DNA from: Phytomonas francai
Taxonomy: Eukaryota > Euglenozoa > Kinetoplastea > Trypanosomatida > Trypanosomatidae
Direction of reading: 5' to 3'
Length of the DNA: 64,000 nucleotides
NCBI GenBank assembly: GCA_001766655.1
Contig: MJCC01000011.1
Coordinates: 122,017-186,016 of the forward strand
Shown here: in pieces, positions 18,495-28,022 of the stretch
Position numbering within the stretch: position 1 is the stretch's first letter
Layout: each line of letters opens with the position of its first letter
Notes under the pieces: model-generated
Databases searched by the model: none
The model's input: the letters and a program-made list of their open reading frames with translations, nothing else
Told to the model about the DNA's origin: nothing
Position numbers and translations under genes: made by a program

Positions 18495-19766
18495 CTAAAG
18501 TTTTGTCACCGTTTCTAAAGGGCGCAAAAAGTTACTAGGAACTAGCCCACTGGAAGCCAATGCCATACCGTTTGAAGAGCAAGTGGTTGCTTTGCACCAG
18601 GTCCCTTCTGTATAGTTTTGAATCACAAACTCATCGCCAGCTTTAAAGCTCAGATACCCTTTGAGGTCAGGCAGAGCTTCATAGTCATACACAGCGACAT
18701 AAACACGTCGATTACGAGATAAAGGAAACAGATCCTGTCGTCCTTCCCCCGGTGCGACGCCTTGTACGACCTGACTCTCAGTCTCAGTTACCCGTAAGGA
18801 TTCAACGCTCTCGCAATCGTCTGTCTCTGAGGTCGATAGCTCCCACTTGTTGAGGGACGTGCCGCCATCATTTTCGCTCTCGATGACACCATCAGCTATA
18901 CTTCGCGTCCGAGACAAATAAGCTGGTTTTCGCGAGCGTGAAATAAGTGCAGTAACGATCTCACCCAAGAGGAATAAAACCCCAAACATGATCCATTTCC
19001 ACCGACCCCCTAAACCAGAAGCTGAGGCATTAGAGCCTTTATTAGCCGCTGAAACTACAGCATTGCTGGTTGATTGAGGCACCGGAATCAGCTCCCCCAT
19101 TGGTCCCCGTCGCATTTGAACCGACGAAATCGCCTCTTGAGAATTCGCAAAGGCACGAACAGCTTTCATGCTATAATAAGTACCAAAGCATACAGCGAAG
19201 AGTTCCATAGCAGAACGCAAGGTTTGTACGAGGACATTAGTCAGGTGTCCAGCTATTTCCATTTTTGCTTGAAGTCGCAACTGTTTTCGTTCCTGACGTT
19301 GTTTTTGAACAAACTGACGCTCCCTATGTTGCTCAGCGCGGATACGTTGGGCACGTTCCTCCGGTGTCTCGTTTAACGGAGGTGGAGGCGCTCCCAGTGC
19401 AATGGGAGATCCAACCTGTTGATCCTGTGAAGATGAGGGCAGCAAGGCCTGTTGTTGTTGTTGCTGTTGTTTTGAAAAATTTTCACTTTGTAAGTTACCA
19501 TTGAAGTTACTGTTGAAATCGTTGGTACCACCCATAACGCCATTAATATTCGATGTTAGCGTATTTCCCATCATACCAGATCCAACCCCACTTGAAAACC
19601 CCATCCCCCCTCCGTACATATTTCCCATGCCAAGTCCACTGCCGTACATATTTCCCATGCCAAGTCCACTGCCGTACATATTGCCCATACCAAGTCCACT
19701 GCCGTACATATTTCCCATACCAAGCCCACTGCCGTACATATTGCCCATGCCAAGTCCACCAAGCAT
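18495..19766 (-). CDS. PEX13.1: Glycosomal peroxin PEX13 (PEX13.1 type)
   Basis: A 423-aa membrane peroxin, ATG at 19766. Residues 1-57 are five near-perfect copies of LGMGNMYGSG, the YG-rich region typical of PEX13. A Gln-run (about 100-106) and a coiled, charged segment (PEERAQRIRAEQHRERQFVQKQRQER) follow. A membrane segment lies around 257-275 (WIMFGVLFLLGEIVTALIS), and the C terminus is an SH3 domain (355-417, VYVAVYDYEALPDLKGYLSF ... GLVPSNFL). The protein ends TKL, a PTS1-like tripeptide also seen in trypanosome PEX13.1. PEX13 forms the glycosome docking complex with PEX14 and receives PEX5/cargo. The glycosome houses glycolysis in these organisms. Confidence 0.9.
   Translation of the reverse strand: MLGGLGMGNMYGSGLGMGNMYGSGLGMGNMYGSGLGMGNMYGSGLGMGNMYGGGMGFSSGVGSGMMGNTLTSNINGVMGGTNDFNSNFNGNLQSENFSKQQQQQQQALLPSSSQDQQVGSPIALGAPPPPLNETPEERAQRIRAEQHRERQFVQKQRQERKQLRLQAKMEIAGHLTNVLVQTLRSAMELFAVCFGTYYSMKAVRAFANSQEAISSVQMRRGPMGELIPVPQSTSNAVVSAANKGSNASASGLGGRWKWIMFGVLFLLGEIVTALISRSRKPAYLSRTRSIADGVIESENDGGTSLNKWELSTSETDDCESVESLRVTETESQVVQGVAPGEGRQDLFPLSRNRRVYVAVYDYEALPDLKGYLSFKAGDEFVIQNYTEGTWCKATTCSSNGMALASSGLVPSNFLRPLETVTKL
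19613..19760 (-). repeat. 30-base tandem repeat coding LGMGNMYGSG in PEX13
   Basis: Five units of 30 bases, nearly identical at the DNA level (only C/T and T/G swaps), encode the ten-residue repeats. The low divergence of silent sites indicates recent unit expansion or homogenisation. Confidence 0.9.
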
Positions 19767-20187
19767 TACGTCAAATATAGTTATTTATTAAGTTATATAG
19801 CGAATGAACAAGAAAGGATACTTTTGGAAAATTCCCTTTGATCTTCTATATGCATGTAGACTAGAACATTTTGGGGAATCATAAGTAAACTTGCCCGAAT
19901 TGTCTACATTTAAGCATCAAAATTAATAAGATGTGTACACCATGAAGGAAATTCCTTTTTTCACTTTATCACACACAGTCTTACAATTGTGAATATATCA
20001 AGCAAAAAGGAAAAGATTTATAATAAATGGGCAATCCGGTTCTTAACGGATGAAAAGGTAAAAATGTACATCGTCGGTTACGATACAAACCAATAAATAA
20101 CTTTGACTAAGAGCGACTGACGCTACCGTAAGAAATGATTCTAGAGGATCAAACCCATAAAGTAACCCTGCACTCTCTATCCAGACA
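19767..20187. other. Spacer PEX13 / J-protein
   Basis: AT-rich, about 420 bases. No gene seen. Confidence 0.45.
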
Positions 20188-21498
20188 TCACAACTTCCAT
20201 TCATCTAGGTTTATAGGCAGACCAGTTTTCTTAGCTTCTCTCAATGCATCTAACTTGGCGAGCATCCCCGCTTCGATCAGATCCGATTCACGACGCTTCG
20301 CCGCGATATCTTCCTTATGTCGGCGCGTTTCCTCCTCCATAAGGCGGATTAGACGCTTACGCTGCTCATTAAGATCGTTTAAAGCACGTTGACGGGATAA
20401 ATTGTCTTGCTCCTCAGCCTTCTTGCGCAAGGCCTCCTCTTTCTCGTACTCTTCTCGCTGTCTTTCTTCCTCTTCTTGTCTTAATTTTTCTTCATTTAAC
20501 CGTTCTAACTCCTTAAGTTTTTGTTGCGCTTCGTGATAAGTCTTTTGCTCGCGAGCCTCTCGCAGCTTTTCATCCGCCTCGCGCACAGCCCGCAACAGCG
20601 CTTCCTCACGTTGTTTTTGGAGAACAAATCGATTGTTACGATGATTTTCGACCATTTGGGCGGCTCTTTCCCTCTCATCTGCCATTTTGCGACGTTCTTC
20701 CTCAAGTTGCTGTTTTTGCTCAGCAAGCTCACGCAAATGGCGTTCCATCTCCACTTGCTGTGCTTTCTGAACCCTCGCAAATTCCTCCATTTTCTGTTGG
20801 TGGGCCGCCGCTCGTAGTGAGTTGAGCTCATCAGCCTTGGCTCGGCGTAACGCTTCCTCTTCAGCAACCCTTTTCGCACGAGCATGCGCCAACTCCTCTT
20901 CACGCACTTTCTCGCGTTGCCGCTGCATCTCACGCCACTCCTCCGCGCGCTTCTGCTCCTCGCGCTCTAAGTTCTTGGCGTATTCAGCCTTCGCCTTAGT
21001 AATTTCTTCCGCACATCGAAGCTCCTCTTGTTTTTTCTTAAACCACTCTGCAAACGATCCCTCTGTTGAGGGGCCAGAGGTGTTAAAGCCATAACCACGC
21101 GCATTTCCACGAGCCGTATACGCACTCTTTTTGTACTGTTCATAAATATCCTTAAATAACTCCTCTTCTGTAGGAAAGCGGGGTTTACGAGGGGATCCTG
21201 CATTATGAGGCGAACTGCTGCTCGTTGTGCCGGGGGACCAAGAGGGTTTACTGAAAGGCGGACGTGTTGAGGCTCCTGAACGGTACTCACGGCGCAACAG
21301 CTCGCTGTCATAAGCCGAACGCTTGGAAGGGTCTGTTAATATTTGATACGCATTCGAGACTAGTTTGAAAATATCCTCACCGTCAGGATTTTTATCAGGA
21401 TGCAACTCAAGCGCCTTCATTTTGTAAGCCTGGCGAATCATATCCTTGTTTGCAGACCGTGAGATGCCCAAAATAGAGTAGTGATCAAGCTTATCCAT
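20188..21498 (-). CDS. J-domain protein with long coiled coil
   Basis: A 436-aa protein, ATG at 21498. Residues 4-65 form a complete J domain: YSILGISRSANKDMIRQAY, the HPD tripeptide at 33-35 (LELHPDKNPDG) and LVSNAYQILTDPSKRSAYD. A Ser/Pro-rich linker follows to about 110, and residues 150-420 are a nearly continuous Glu/Lys/Arg coiled coil. It ends LPINLDEWKL. With HPD intact it should stimulate an Hsp70; the coiled coil probably selects the client or gives dimerisation. There is no G/F region or zinc finger, so it is a type III J-protein. Its cellular location cannot be told. An HPD-less J-like gene lies immediately upstream on the same strand. Confidence 0.82.
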   Translation of the reverse strand: MDKLDHYSILGISRSANKDMIRQAYKMKALELHPDKNPDGEDIFKLVSNAYQILTDPSKRSAYDSELLRREYRSGASTRPPFSKPSWSPGTTSSSSPHNAGSPRKPRFPTEEELFKDIYEQYKKSAYTARGNARGYGFNTSGPSTEGSFAEWFKKKQEELRCAEEITKAKAEYAKNLEREEQKRAEEWREMQRQREKVREEELAHARAKRVAEEEALRRAKADELNSLRAAAHQQKMEEFARVQKAQQVEMERHLRELAEQKQQLEEERRKMADERERAAQMVENHRNNRFVLQKQREEALLRAVREADEKLREAREQKTYHEAQQKLKELERLNEEKLRQEEEERQREEYEKEEALRKKAEEQDNLSRQRALNDLNEQRKRLIRLMEEETRRHKEDIAAKRRESDLIEAGMLAKLDALREAKKTGLPINLDEWKL

Positions 21499-21839
21499 TG
21501 TTGAATTGGGCTAATATAGTGTGTATATTTTATTGATGTGCCCTCCTTGTTGTATAGTGTTCTCCCCTTTTTTTATAGTTTATTTAATGAGTTACGAGAA
21601 TAACAGCGCAATAAAGAATCCTCACTCACAGAAACAAAAGGGCCTTTTTTAGCTTGCAATTTCTAGTTAGCAAGAAATAAAAATACCTTTTGCACAAATA
21701 ATGGAACAATGACAGATACATGCATTGATTAAAGCCCATTATCCTATAAGATAGATGTTATTAACAAAGCATTCATTTTTCTACAAGGGCGTCCAATTGG
21801 GAAAGCAAGGAAACCATATCCTTCAACAAACATTACACT
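21499..21839. other. Spacer between the two J-type genes
   Basis: AT-rich, about 340 bases, with a T-tract just above the J-protein start. No gene seen. Confidence 0.45.
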
Positions 21840-22973
21840 TCATGAATCAGCTTTCTCTGAATTTGCGTCGTTCATTGCGCTTAGCTGTTCTTGCCATTCC
21901 ATATAATCCAACAAGTGTTGGGTCTGCTTTAAAGTTGCCGGTATGCGAGCCAGTACAAATATCAACAAGCCTAGAAGCACCACGGCTTCACCCCAAGTGC
22001 CGATATATTGGTGCAGGAAATCCAACCACATTATGATAATACGGTACTTAAAGGTCCCTAATGCCATTTCCTGGCCCCACCCTCCATGCCGAGCACTGAT
22101 GTGCCGCATATGCTCTGGGGGCTTGGAACCATAGATAAGGTAGTATTTTCGCGCATCAGGATCTTGTATGATTTCGTAAGCGTCCTTGAGCTCCTCCAGT
22201 GCCATGGCACGATCCTCTTCATTTGTTTCTGTCTTCTCGATAATTTCCCGCTTTTCTTCATATTTCTTCTTGAGTGTTTCCGGACTAACAAAACGTGCTG
22301 TTTTTGTGTCCCTAGCGTCAAGGAGAACTCCAAATAGCTCTCGGTCAATCTGAGAAGATAGTTTATTGTATGCTAGTTGAACTTGCTTGTTTTTGGCCTG
22401 ACAAGATCGGCCACAATGCACCAACTGGCCTTGATTTTCTGTGTGAAGCTGGTATGCCTTCTTGATCTCCTGTCGCAAACGGTAGTTTTCCCGGCGCCGT
22501 TGTCTATCGGCGTCGCTGTCTACAGTGTCAAAACTCAATCCTGAGTTTCTCTGCAAATCTCCCTTAACGCCGAGAACCTGGTAATAGTTTAGTTCAGAGT
22601 CATTGATGTTGGGCTGATTCAACACTTCGCTAAAACCGCGACCACTCTCGATTTGTGGGACCTCTAGGTTAAACTCTACATCGTATTTTGATAGACCTAA
22701 TAAAATGACAGCTGTGATTATAAAAATTAAAAAAAAGAAACGAAATCCCCGCCCTGAATCATCGTGTTTATCCACTAGTTCATTCCATTCATTTTGAGTA
22801 ATAATGCCACGGTTAGGGTCACGCCTTTGAGCCATCGGACCAGAGTATGCAAAACGTTGCTGAATCGTGGGATTTCGTATCGACTCCATATGCGCCATAG
22901 CAGCAATTTCCTCTAGCTTGGAACGTCGGTTCTGGGACTGTTGTTGGCGGAGTAACGCCGCTCGTGGTTTCAT
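21840..22973 (-). CDS. Membrane protein with degenerate J-like domain (no HPD)
   Basis: A 377-aa protein, ATG at 22973. A membrane segment lies at about 77-95 (FRFFFLIFIITAVILLGLS) and a second hydrophobic stretch near 328-344 (VVLLGLLIFVLARIP). Residues 128-212 begin YYQVLGVKGD, and 220-282 contain LKKKYEEKREIIEK and LEELKDAYEIIQDPDARKYY, both resembling J-domain helices. The HPD loop is missing: the corresponding turns read HTEN and EKTETN. Two Cys (187, 191) lie in a loop. J-like proteins without HPD do not activate Hsp70 and often act as adaptors or anchors, as in mitochondrial import (Pam16-like) or ER complexes. Which membrane it occupies is unknown. Confidence 0.65.
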   Translation of the reverse strand: MKPRAALLRQQQSQNRRSKLEEIAAMAHMESIRNPTIQQRFAYSGPMAQRRDPNRGIITQNEWNELVDKHDDSGRGFRFFFLIFIITAVILLGLSKYDVEFNLEVPQIESGRGFSEVLNQPNINDSELNYYQVLGVKGDLQRNSGLSFDTVDSDADRQRRRENYRLRQEIKKAYQLHTENQGQLVHCGRSCQAKNKQVQLAYNKLSSQIDRELFGVLLDARDTKTARFVSPETLKKKYEEKREIIEKTETNEEDRAMALEELKDAYEIIQDPDARKYYLIYGSKPPEHMRHISARHGGWGQEMALGTFKYRIIIMWLDFLHQYIGTWGEAVVLLGLLIFVLARIPATLKQTQHLLDYMEWQEQLSAMNDANSEKADS

Positions 22974-23233
22974 TGTAAAAGAATTTCCGTTTATATTTAT
23001 ATGAATTTATATATTCACCACACTTGGTCAAGTATGTAGACCAAAATCGAAAAAAAGCATACGAACTTGTCACAATAATTTTATAGGCATATAATATATA
23101 GTTATCTGAATATACATATAAGGAACAAGAAAATGCATAAATATTCATATGAAAATGGACTTAAATAGTTTAATCAAGAAACGTTTATGATTAATTCATG
23201 TTAAATGCTATAAGTTAGATGAGGTATAGCTAC

Positions 23234-24124
23234 TTATCCCGCATGTTGTGGTGGGTTTTTATAAATGCCAGTGACAACACAGTGGTCCCTTTCAAACGGC
23301 TCTAGGGAAACCTGCTCCTTCGGACGAAGACCCGAAGCCTTGAGCTTCTGAACTTCGGATGCGAAAACAGATGCAGGATCAGCCGTAGAATCAATACAGT
23401 TTGCCTTTATAGAAATTACAAACCCCCCTTTTTCTTTCAGAAAGTGTTGCGCATTGAGAGCCAGGATGCGCGCCTGATCAGGTTGCGCAACATCCATGAA
23501 GATGCAGTCCACAAGATGAGGAATTAGCATTCGGTACTTTTGTGGATACCGAGCGTCTTCGAGGATAGGTACGATGTTATTACGGCGTTTAGTCATCTCC
23601 TCCAGATCTCGTCCGCTACGATGGGAAAATTCCACCGCGTAGACTAACCCTTCTGGGCCTACCAAGTCTGAGACGTGGCTAACCGTGGTTCCGCTCGCAG
23701 CACCAAGGTAAAGCACCGTAGAAGCAGGTTCCATGTAAATATGCTCTACACCAGCGTAAATCGCAGAGGCCAATTTAGAGCGGTAGGGGTTCCACACACG
23801 GAATTCGTGAGACTCTGTCTCACCCGCTACAGTCCCATTCATGCGCTTTTCCCCGTAGATTGACACTCCGGGTACAAGAGACCGTGTAGAAAGAGTATCC
23901 TTCCCAGATAGCAAGAAGCAACCTTGAAACCTGACATGGGGAAGGAATATATTTCCCTTAACAGATGGCTTGCCACTGCTTTTGTTAGGTCCACTACCTC
24001 TGCCACCACGGCCACCAAACCCACGACCGCCACCACGGCCACCAAAACTACGGCCGCCACCACGACCTCGGCTACCACCACGACCACCAAAACCATGGCC
24101 TCCACCTCCTCGTCCACCGCGCAT
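23234..24124 (-). CDS. NOP1: Fibrillarin (NOP1), rRNA 2'-O-methyltransferase
   Basis: A 296-aa protein, ATG at 24124. Residues 1-46 are a glycine-arginine-rich domain (GFGGRGG-type repeats). The rest is the methyltransferase fold with the AdoMet loop [17 protein letters not shown] (137-153), [14 protein letters not shown], and the catalytic-site [11 protein letters not shown] (210-220). It is the enzyme of box C/D snoRNPs and directs 2'-O-methylation of rRNA in the nucleolus. The ends of the repeats and the core are intact. Kinetoplastids often have more than one fibrillarin gene; which paralogue this is cannot be told. Confidence 0.96.
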   Translation of the reverse strand: MRGGRGGGGHGFGGRGGSRGRGGGRSFGGRGGGRGFGGRGGRGSGPNKSSGKPSVKGNIFLPHVRFQGCFLLSGKDTLSTRSLVPGVSIYGEKRMNGTVAGETESHEFRVWNPYRSKLASAIYAGVEHIYMEPASTVLYLGAASGTTVSHVSDLVGPEGLVYAVEFSHRSGRDLEEMTKRRNNIVPILEDARYPQKYRMLIPHLVDCIFMDVAQPDQARILALNAQHFLKEKGGFVISIKANCIDSTADPASVFASEVQKLKASGLRPKEQVSLEPFERDHCVVTGIYKNPPQHAG

Positions 24125-24653
24125 TTGAATTATAATGTTTATTATTGTTGTTAAGAGAAACCCTACCTACTTACAATTCTGACAATAGTATCGGAAAAGC
24201 AAGGACAAATTAAAGAGGTCTAGATAAGGAAAAAATTCTAAGAACCAAAGATAAGAAATGGATAATCTGAAAAGTTACAGAACGAGTCTATCATTCAAGG
24301 AATATGCTCATTTTCATATTCAGGCAGCATTCAATCATTATTAATCCACAAAAATCCATGCTTGTTAACTATCATATTCTGATGCAATATCATCTAGCCC
24401 AGCAATAGCATCGGAAGTATATGCTCCTTTCTTGCTAAGAAAACACAAAATGCTACTTTGTGAGAAAATAAAAATATAAACCGAAGTATGCATAAAAAAG
24501 AAAAACGTCAAATAAAATTTAAAATATCGCAATCCACAACTACACATTTTCATTCTAAACAGAGGGAAGGGGGGGGGGGGAACTAATCGGGGAAAAAAGC
24601 ATAGCTATTATTATCTGAGACCGCAAGTTGCCCTTCGAAAATATTACCCTGTT
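24125..24653. other. Spacer fibrillarin / clathrin light chain
   Basis: About 530 bases, AT-rich except for a run of 12 G at 24569-24580 (plus strand). A 62-codon minus frame (24365-24553) is mostly hydrophobic with a more protein-like end (SDAIAGLDDIASEYDS); I do not count it as a gene. Confidence 0.4.
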
Positions 24654-25331
24654 CTATTTCGAAATCACTTCGCCAGGTTGGTTAAGTGTTGACAAAATAG
24701 AGCGCATGCGCTCCGTGTTCTTGGAGTAAGCGTTCGGTTTCTGAAGATCAACAACCATCCCGACTGCACTCCACACCGCGCCACTCTTCTGGAAATCTTC
24801 AAGTTTTTTTCCATCATTATCTTGTGTTTTCTTGTGTAACTCCTTAGATTCTGCGATCTGCTTCTCCCGCTTTGATCTCTGCTGTTCTATGTATTCTTTT
24901 GAGGCTTCAAGGATCTTCGTTGTCTTTTCTTTCGTTGCCGCATCAATCAACGTCGTGCGCTTAGCAATTTGCTCTTGCAAAACTTTTAAGACAGGGTCGA
25001 TAGTCTGCTTGCTTGTATCTTTTATCTGCGACGTATTGGTGTAAGAGGCATTTTGAAAATCAGCTTGTTGTGGCTTCTTGGACTCCGTTATGGAATCTGC
25101 AGGCTCCCAAACATCATCCCACTTCGTTTGGGTGTCGGCTTGTGTCTTGGAAACATCTAAAAAACCTGTTGCTCCAGACAGAGGCACTGAAGGACCTCCA
25201 GTTGAGAGATTTGCATTTTTAGAAGCATCCCAGATGCCTGGCTCAGTAACTGCGCTTTTTTCTTCGGACATGAACAAAGAGTCAGGTGAAAGGCTTTGTT
25301 TCTGAGGCAGCGGATCGAATTTGCTGTCCAT
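24654..25331 (-). CDS. CLC: Clathrin light chain
   Basis: A 225-aa protein starting MDSKFDPLPQKQ at the ATG at 25331. The N-terminal half is disordered and contains a WDDVWEPA patch. The centre (about 110-180) is a continuous helix rich in Lys/Glu (LKVLQEQIAKR ... KREKQIAESKELHKK) that would bind the heavy chain. The C terminus has VWSAVGMVVDLQKPNAYSKN followed by TERMRSILSTLNQPG, matching the family's conserved W-x-x-V-x-x-x-x-D and S/T-R-M-R-x-x-L elements. Light chains regulate coat assembly in endocytosis, which in trypanosomes occurs at the flagellar pocket. Sequence divergence is high, as is normal for these organisms. Confidence 0.75.
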   Translation of the reverse strand: MDSKFDPLPQKQSLSPDSLFMSEEKSAVTEPGIWDASKNANLSTGGPSVPLSGATGFLDVSKTQADTQTKWDDVWEPADSITESKKPQQADFQNASYTNTSQIKDTSKQTIDPVLKVLQEQIAKRTTLIDAATKEKTTKILEASKEYIEQQRSKREKQIAESKELHKKTQDNDGKKLEDFQKSGAVWSAVGMVVDLQKPNAYSKNTERMRSILSTLNQPGEVISK

Positions 25332-25649
25332 TAAACGCCTTACAACAGATAATAGCAAGCTTAAAATAGGACCTCGGAAACAAAGAAAGAGAAATCAAAG
25401 ACTGTAGTGAAGAAGAAAATTGAAAAAGGTAATTGAGATCATCTTTTCGCAACTAGTTAATGTGCTTTCACATGTTTCAGTCCTCTTTTGTTCCATAAAT
25501 ATTCTAATCCTTTCTAGCAGAACACAGTACTGAAATGATCATGATGCAAGTGCGGAGCAATACCATTAGAAAAAAATGAACGAATTTTTGCGATGACTTC
25601 TTCCGAATTATAGAGAAGCAAAAATTAAAAAGCAGAGAACCCAAAATTT
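25332..25649. other. Spacer clathrin light chain / Qa-SNARE
   Basis: AT-rich, 318 bases. No gene seen. Confidence 0.45.
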
Positions 25650-26342
25650 TTATAAATGTAAAAGGAGAGCGGCTATACTGACAATGACTACCGTGATAAC
25701 AAGGATTGCTATTAGCGTGCAAGGAACTTTACAAGACTTTTGATACTTTAACGACTGTTGCAGCTGACCGCGACTCCCCGGAATAAGTTTGTCAGACTCT
25801 TCTACGTTAGTGCATATAGCGGTAAGACCTTCCTGTTGTTGAGATAATAGAAGGTTAAATTCCTGATATGTGGCGTTCAAATCCACCACATCAGATTCAA
25901 TTTCCTCGATATTCCGAAGTTTCTCTCGCTGGACTGCCTCTTCAGAATGGAACTCCGATAGGTGGTGGGGTCTTCTACACACAACAGACTCCTTTAGATG
26001 TCGATTACTATCACCGCTTAAGTCATTCTCAGCTGGAGACTCATATTCATATTGAAAAGCTATCTTTTCTTTGCGCAATGCATCCAAATCAGCGGCTCTG
26101 AAATTTGATTCAGCCAATTGGAATTGCTGTTTTAGAGTATTTAACTCCGGTTCTAGACTACATAAAAGCGAGCTCATTCTTTCAGAACACTGGTGGACCA
26201 CATCTCGAGCTCGTTTGATCCTATTGCGAGCGATTGAGTCACGATCGGTTCCCAAATCCTTAACTGCATTCCTCACATCACATACCGCGCTATGGATTTT
26301 CTCTATTGAGCGGGAAAATGCTTCCTTATTATCAAATGACAT
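25650..26342 (-). CDS. Qa-SNARE (syntaxin-like)
   Basis: A 230-aa tail-anchored protein, ATG at 26342. The N-terminal 90 residues are helical and fit a reduced Habc bundle. The SNARE motif begins about residue 142 (REKLRNIEEIESDVVDLNAT) and continues FNLLLSQQQEGLTAICTNVEE, then GQLQQSLKYQKSCK before the anchor (about 207-229, TLIAILVITVVIVSIAALLL). The spacing Q-x-E-G-L followed by L-x-x-S-x-K-Y-Q-K is the Qa (syntaxin 7/12/16) pattern. The central-layer Gln is in the QQQ. It should act in endosomal or Golgi fusion. Exact compartment unknown. Confidence 0.75.
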   Translation of the reverse strand: MSFDNKEAFSRSIEKIHSAVCDVRNAVKDLGTDRDSIARNRIKRARDVVHQCSERMSSLLCSLEPELNTLKQQFQLAESNFRAADLDALRKEKIAFQYEYESPAENDLSGDSNRHLKESVVCRRPHHLSEFHSEEAVQREKLRNIEEIESDVVDLNATYQEFNLLLSQQQEGLTAICTNVEESDKLIPGSRGQLQQSLKYQKSCKVPCTLIAILVITVVIVSIAALLLHL

Positions 26343-26772
26343 ATTTGCTTTGAGACAAACGCTATAGATCTAGAATATATACAGAAACTAAAGCAGAGCA
26401 CTTGTGTATTAACGAGGCAAAATAAGGTATACTTTAGCCTAAAGGGAAGTTCAGAGTAGCAATAATAAATATATAAAGAGAAAAATATAAACACGAAAGC
26501 CTACTCACGTGAAAATGTACGAAATTATACACCAAGACCTTAGCAATGTTATAAATTGTGTTTCAGTCACACACACAGAAAATTGACAAACGCAAAAAAA
26601 AATCATACATCGTGTTTAGATTTTTCAGCTTTGCCTTTTTTTGATACCCATATATTATTACTTCAACCATCTTCATCTTCCTCTCCTACAATCTCCTGTC
26701 TTCCTGGAACAATGATAATACTTGGTAAATATGAATATACTAAAGTAAATAATTTTAAACATGACCTTATCT
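26343..26772. other. Spacer Qa-SNARE / derlin
   Basis: AT-rich, 430 bases. A 90-codon plus-strand frame here opposes transcription and lacks family features. No gene seen. Confidence 0.45.
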
Positions 26773-27480
26773 TTACTGAGACCCAAGTACGTGCCCACGG
26801 CCCCAATTTCGTCGTGGCACAAGATTAGGAGTACAAGATGTGGTCCCTAGCCCATTTCTAAATACTAGCAATGCTAACCAAGCCGGCGTGTTAAGAAGGT
26901 GATAGCCGTGCGTGAATGGTATAATATCCTTGAGAAACAAATATAAGTGGCCCACAAGTATCCCAAGGAGGTTGAGTAAAAGCGACTGCGCAAGGATGAA
27001 TTCAAATATCACGAGTACCCAAGGAAAGTATGCTGAGCGGCATTCAAACCCAAAAAAAAGTATCTTGTCTGTCGTATTGCGCTTGCAGTGGATCCAACAC
27101 AATGCTAAGATGAGCGAGTGGCCTGTCCATGGGAAACCCATGAAGGCCCCAATTACCCCCAATGTAAGTGTGATAAAGAGAAGCATGTACACAAAGTCTG
27201 CTGGTTTGTTTGCGAAACCTCTAGTTTCATTACTGCTAGAATAGGTAACAAAAAGCAATACCGTCATTATCCAATTAAAAGAAAAGGGACCAAAAAAAAA
27301 AGCAGATGTGAAGGGTCTCCATATCTCGGCGTAGCTCGATAATGACGGATAGTAAACAGCTAAATACGCAGGATTCAGGGCACCAAAGGCTATGGCGGCA
27401 GTGCTAAGAAGAATATACGCTAGTAAAAGCCGCGTGATCTGGCCCATAGAAGAGAACCAGGTCTCGATGTCTTGGGCCAT
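26773..27480 (-). CDS. Derlin (Der1-like ER-associated degradation factor)
   Basis: A 235-aa polytopic protein, ATG at 27480. It contains the derlin block EIWRPFTSAFFFGPFSFNWI (the W-R-x-x-T/S-x-F-x-F-G motif), several membrane spans, and the second conserved block LGILVGHLYLFLKDIIPF followed by LLNTPAWL. The short C-terminal tail NWGRGHVLGSQ keeps the G-R-G-x-x-L-G seen in derlins. Derlins are inactive rhomboid relatives that help retrotranslocate misfolded proteins from the ER. Length is normal. Confidence 0.9.
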   Translation of the reverse strand: MAQDIETWFSSMGQITRLLLAYILLSTAAIAFGALNPAYLAVYYPSLSSYAEIWRPFTSAFFFGPFSFNWIMTVLLFVTYSSSNETRGFANKPADFVYMLLFITLTLGVIGAFMGFPWTGHSLILALCWIHCKRNTTDKILFFGFECRSAYFPWVLVIFEFILAQSLLLNLLGILVGHLYLFLKDIIPFTHGYHLLNTPAWLALLVFRNGLGTTSCTPNLVPRRNWGRGHVLGSQ

Positions 27481-28022
27481 CTCTTTCGCTTTTTAGACAA
27501 TAGTTTTGGAATAACTAAGGTAGTAAAACCTCTTATTTGGTTGCTGTTGTTGTTAGACAGGTGAAAAGAGAAAGAGATATGTAGCGTATTAAATTAAAAA
27601 ATTCGTAATTTACTTTACTTTTTGAAATGATTCATTCATCACTAGCACATGTAAAACAATCCTTTGTTCTTAAAGGCTCTAAATCTGATACTCAAATTCG
27701 TGTCCTTAGGTTTATTTCGTGCTTGTGAAATAAGAATAATAATAAAGTGAGAACACAATGAAACGAAGCAAAACCTAGCTTAAAATAAAAACTAAACGCT
27801 GTACATATGTCTAGGCATCACTTAGGTGCTCACATATTTACGTTAAGAACATTTTAAAGACTAAATACTGAGTCCACCTAAAATTGTAAATAATATTTTC
27901 GTTTCTCATAATTCTTCACTTTGCTCTTAAAATAATGGGAAAAATTATCATATTTAAAATCTACCAATGAAGGAAATACAAATAATGGCACCCTTTCTAG
28001 AACTCTCTAATGTAAAAAAAAA
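27481..28022. other. Spacer derlin / CAP-Gly kinase
   Basis: About 540 bases of very AT-rich sequence. No gene seen. Confidence 0.45.

Noticed and set aside
24365..24553. 62-codon minus-strand frame upstream of fibrillarin's 3' end
   Set aside because: Starts from a real ATG and ends in a protein-like stretch, but most of it is hydrophobic translation of AT-rich DNA and it shows no recognisable family.
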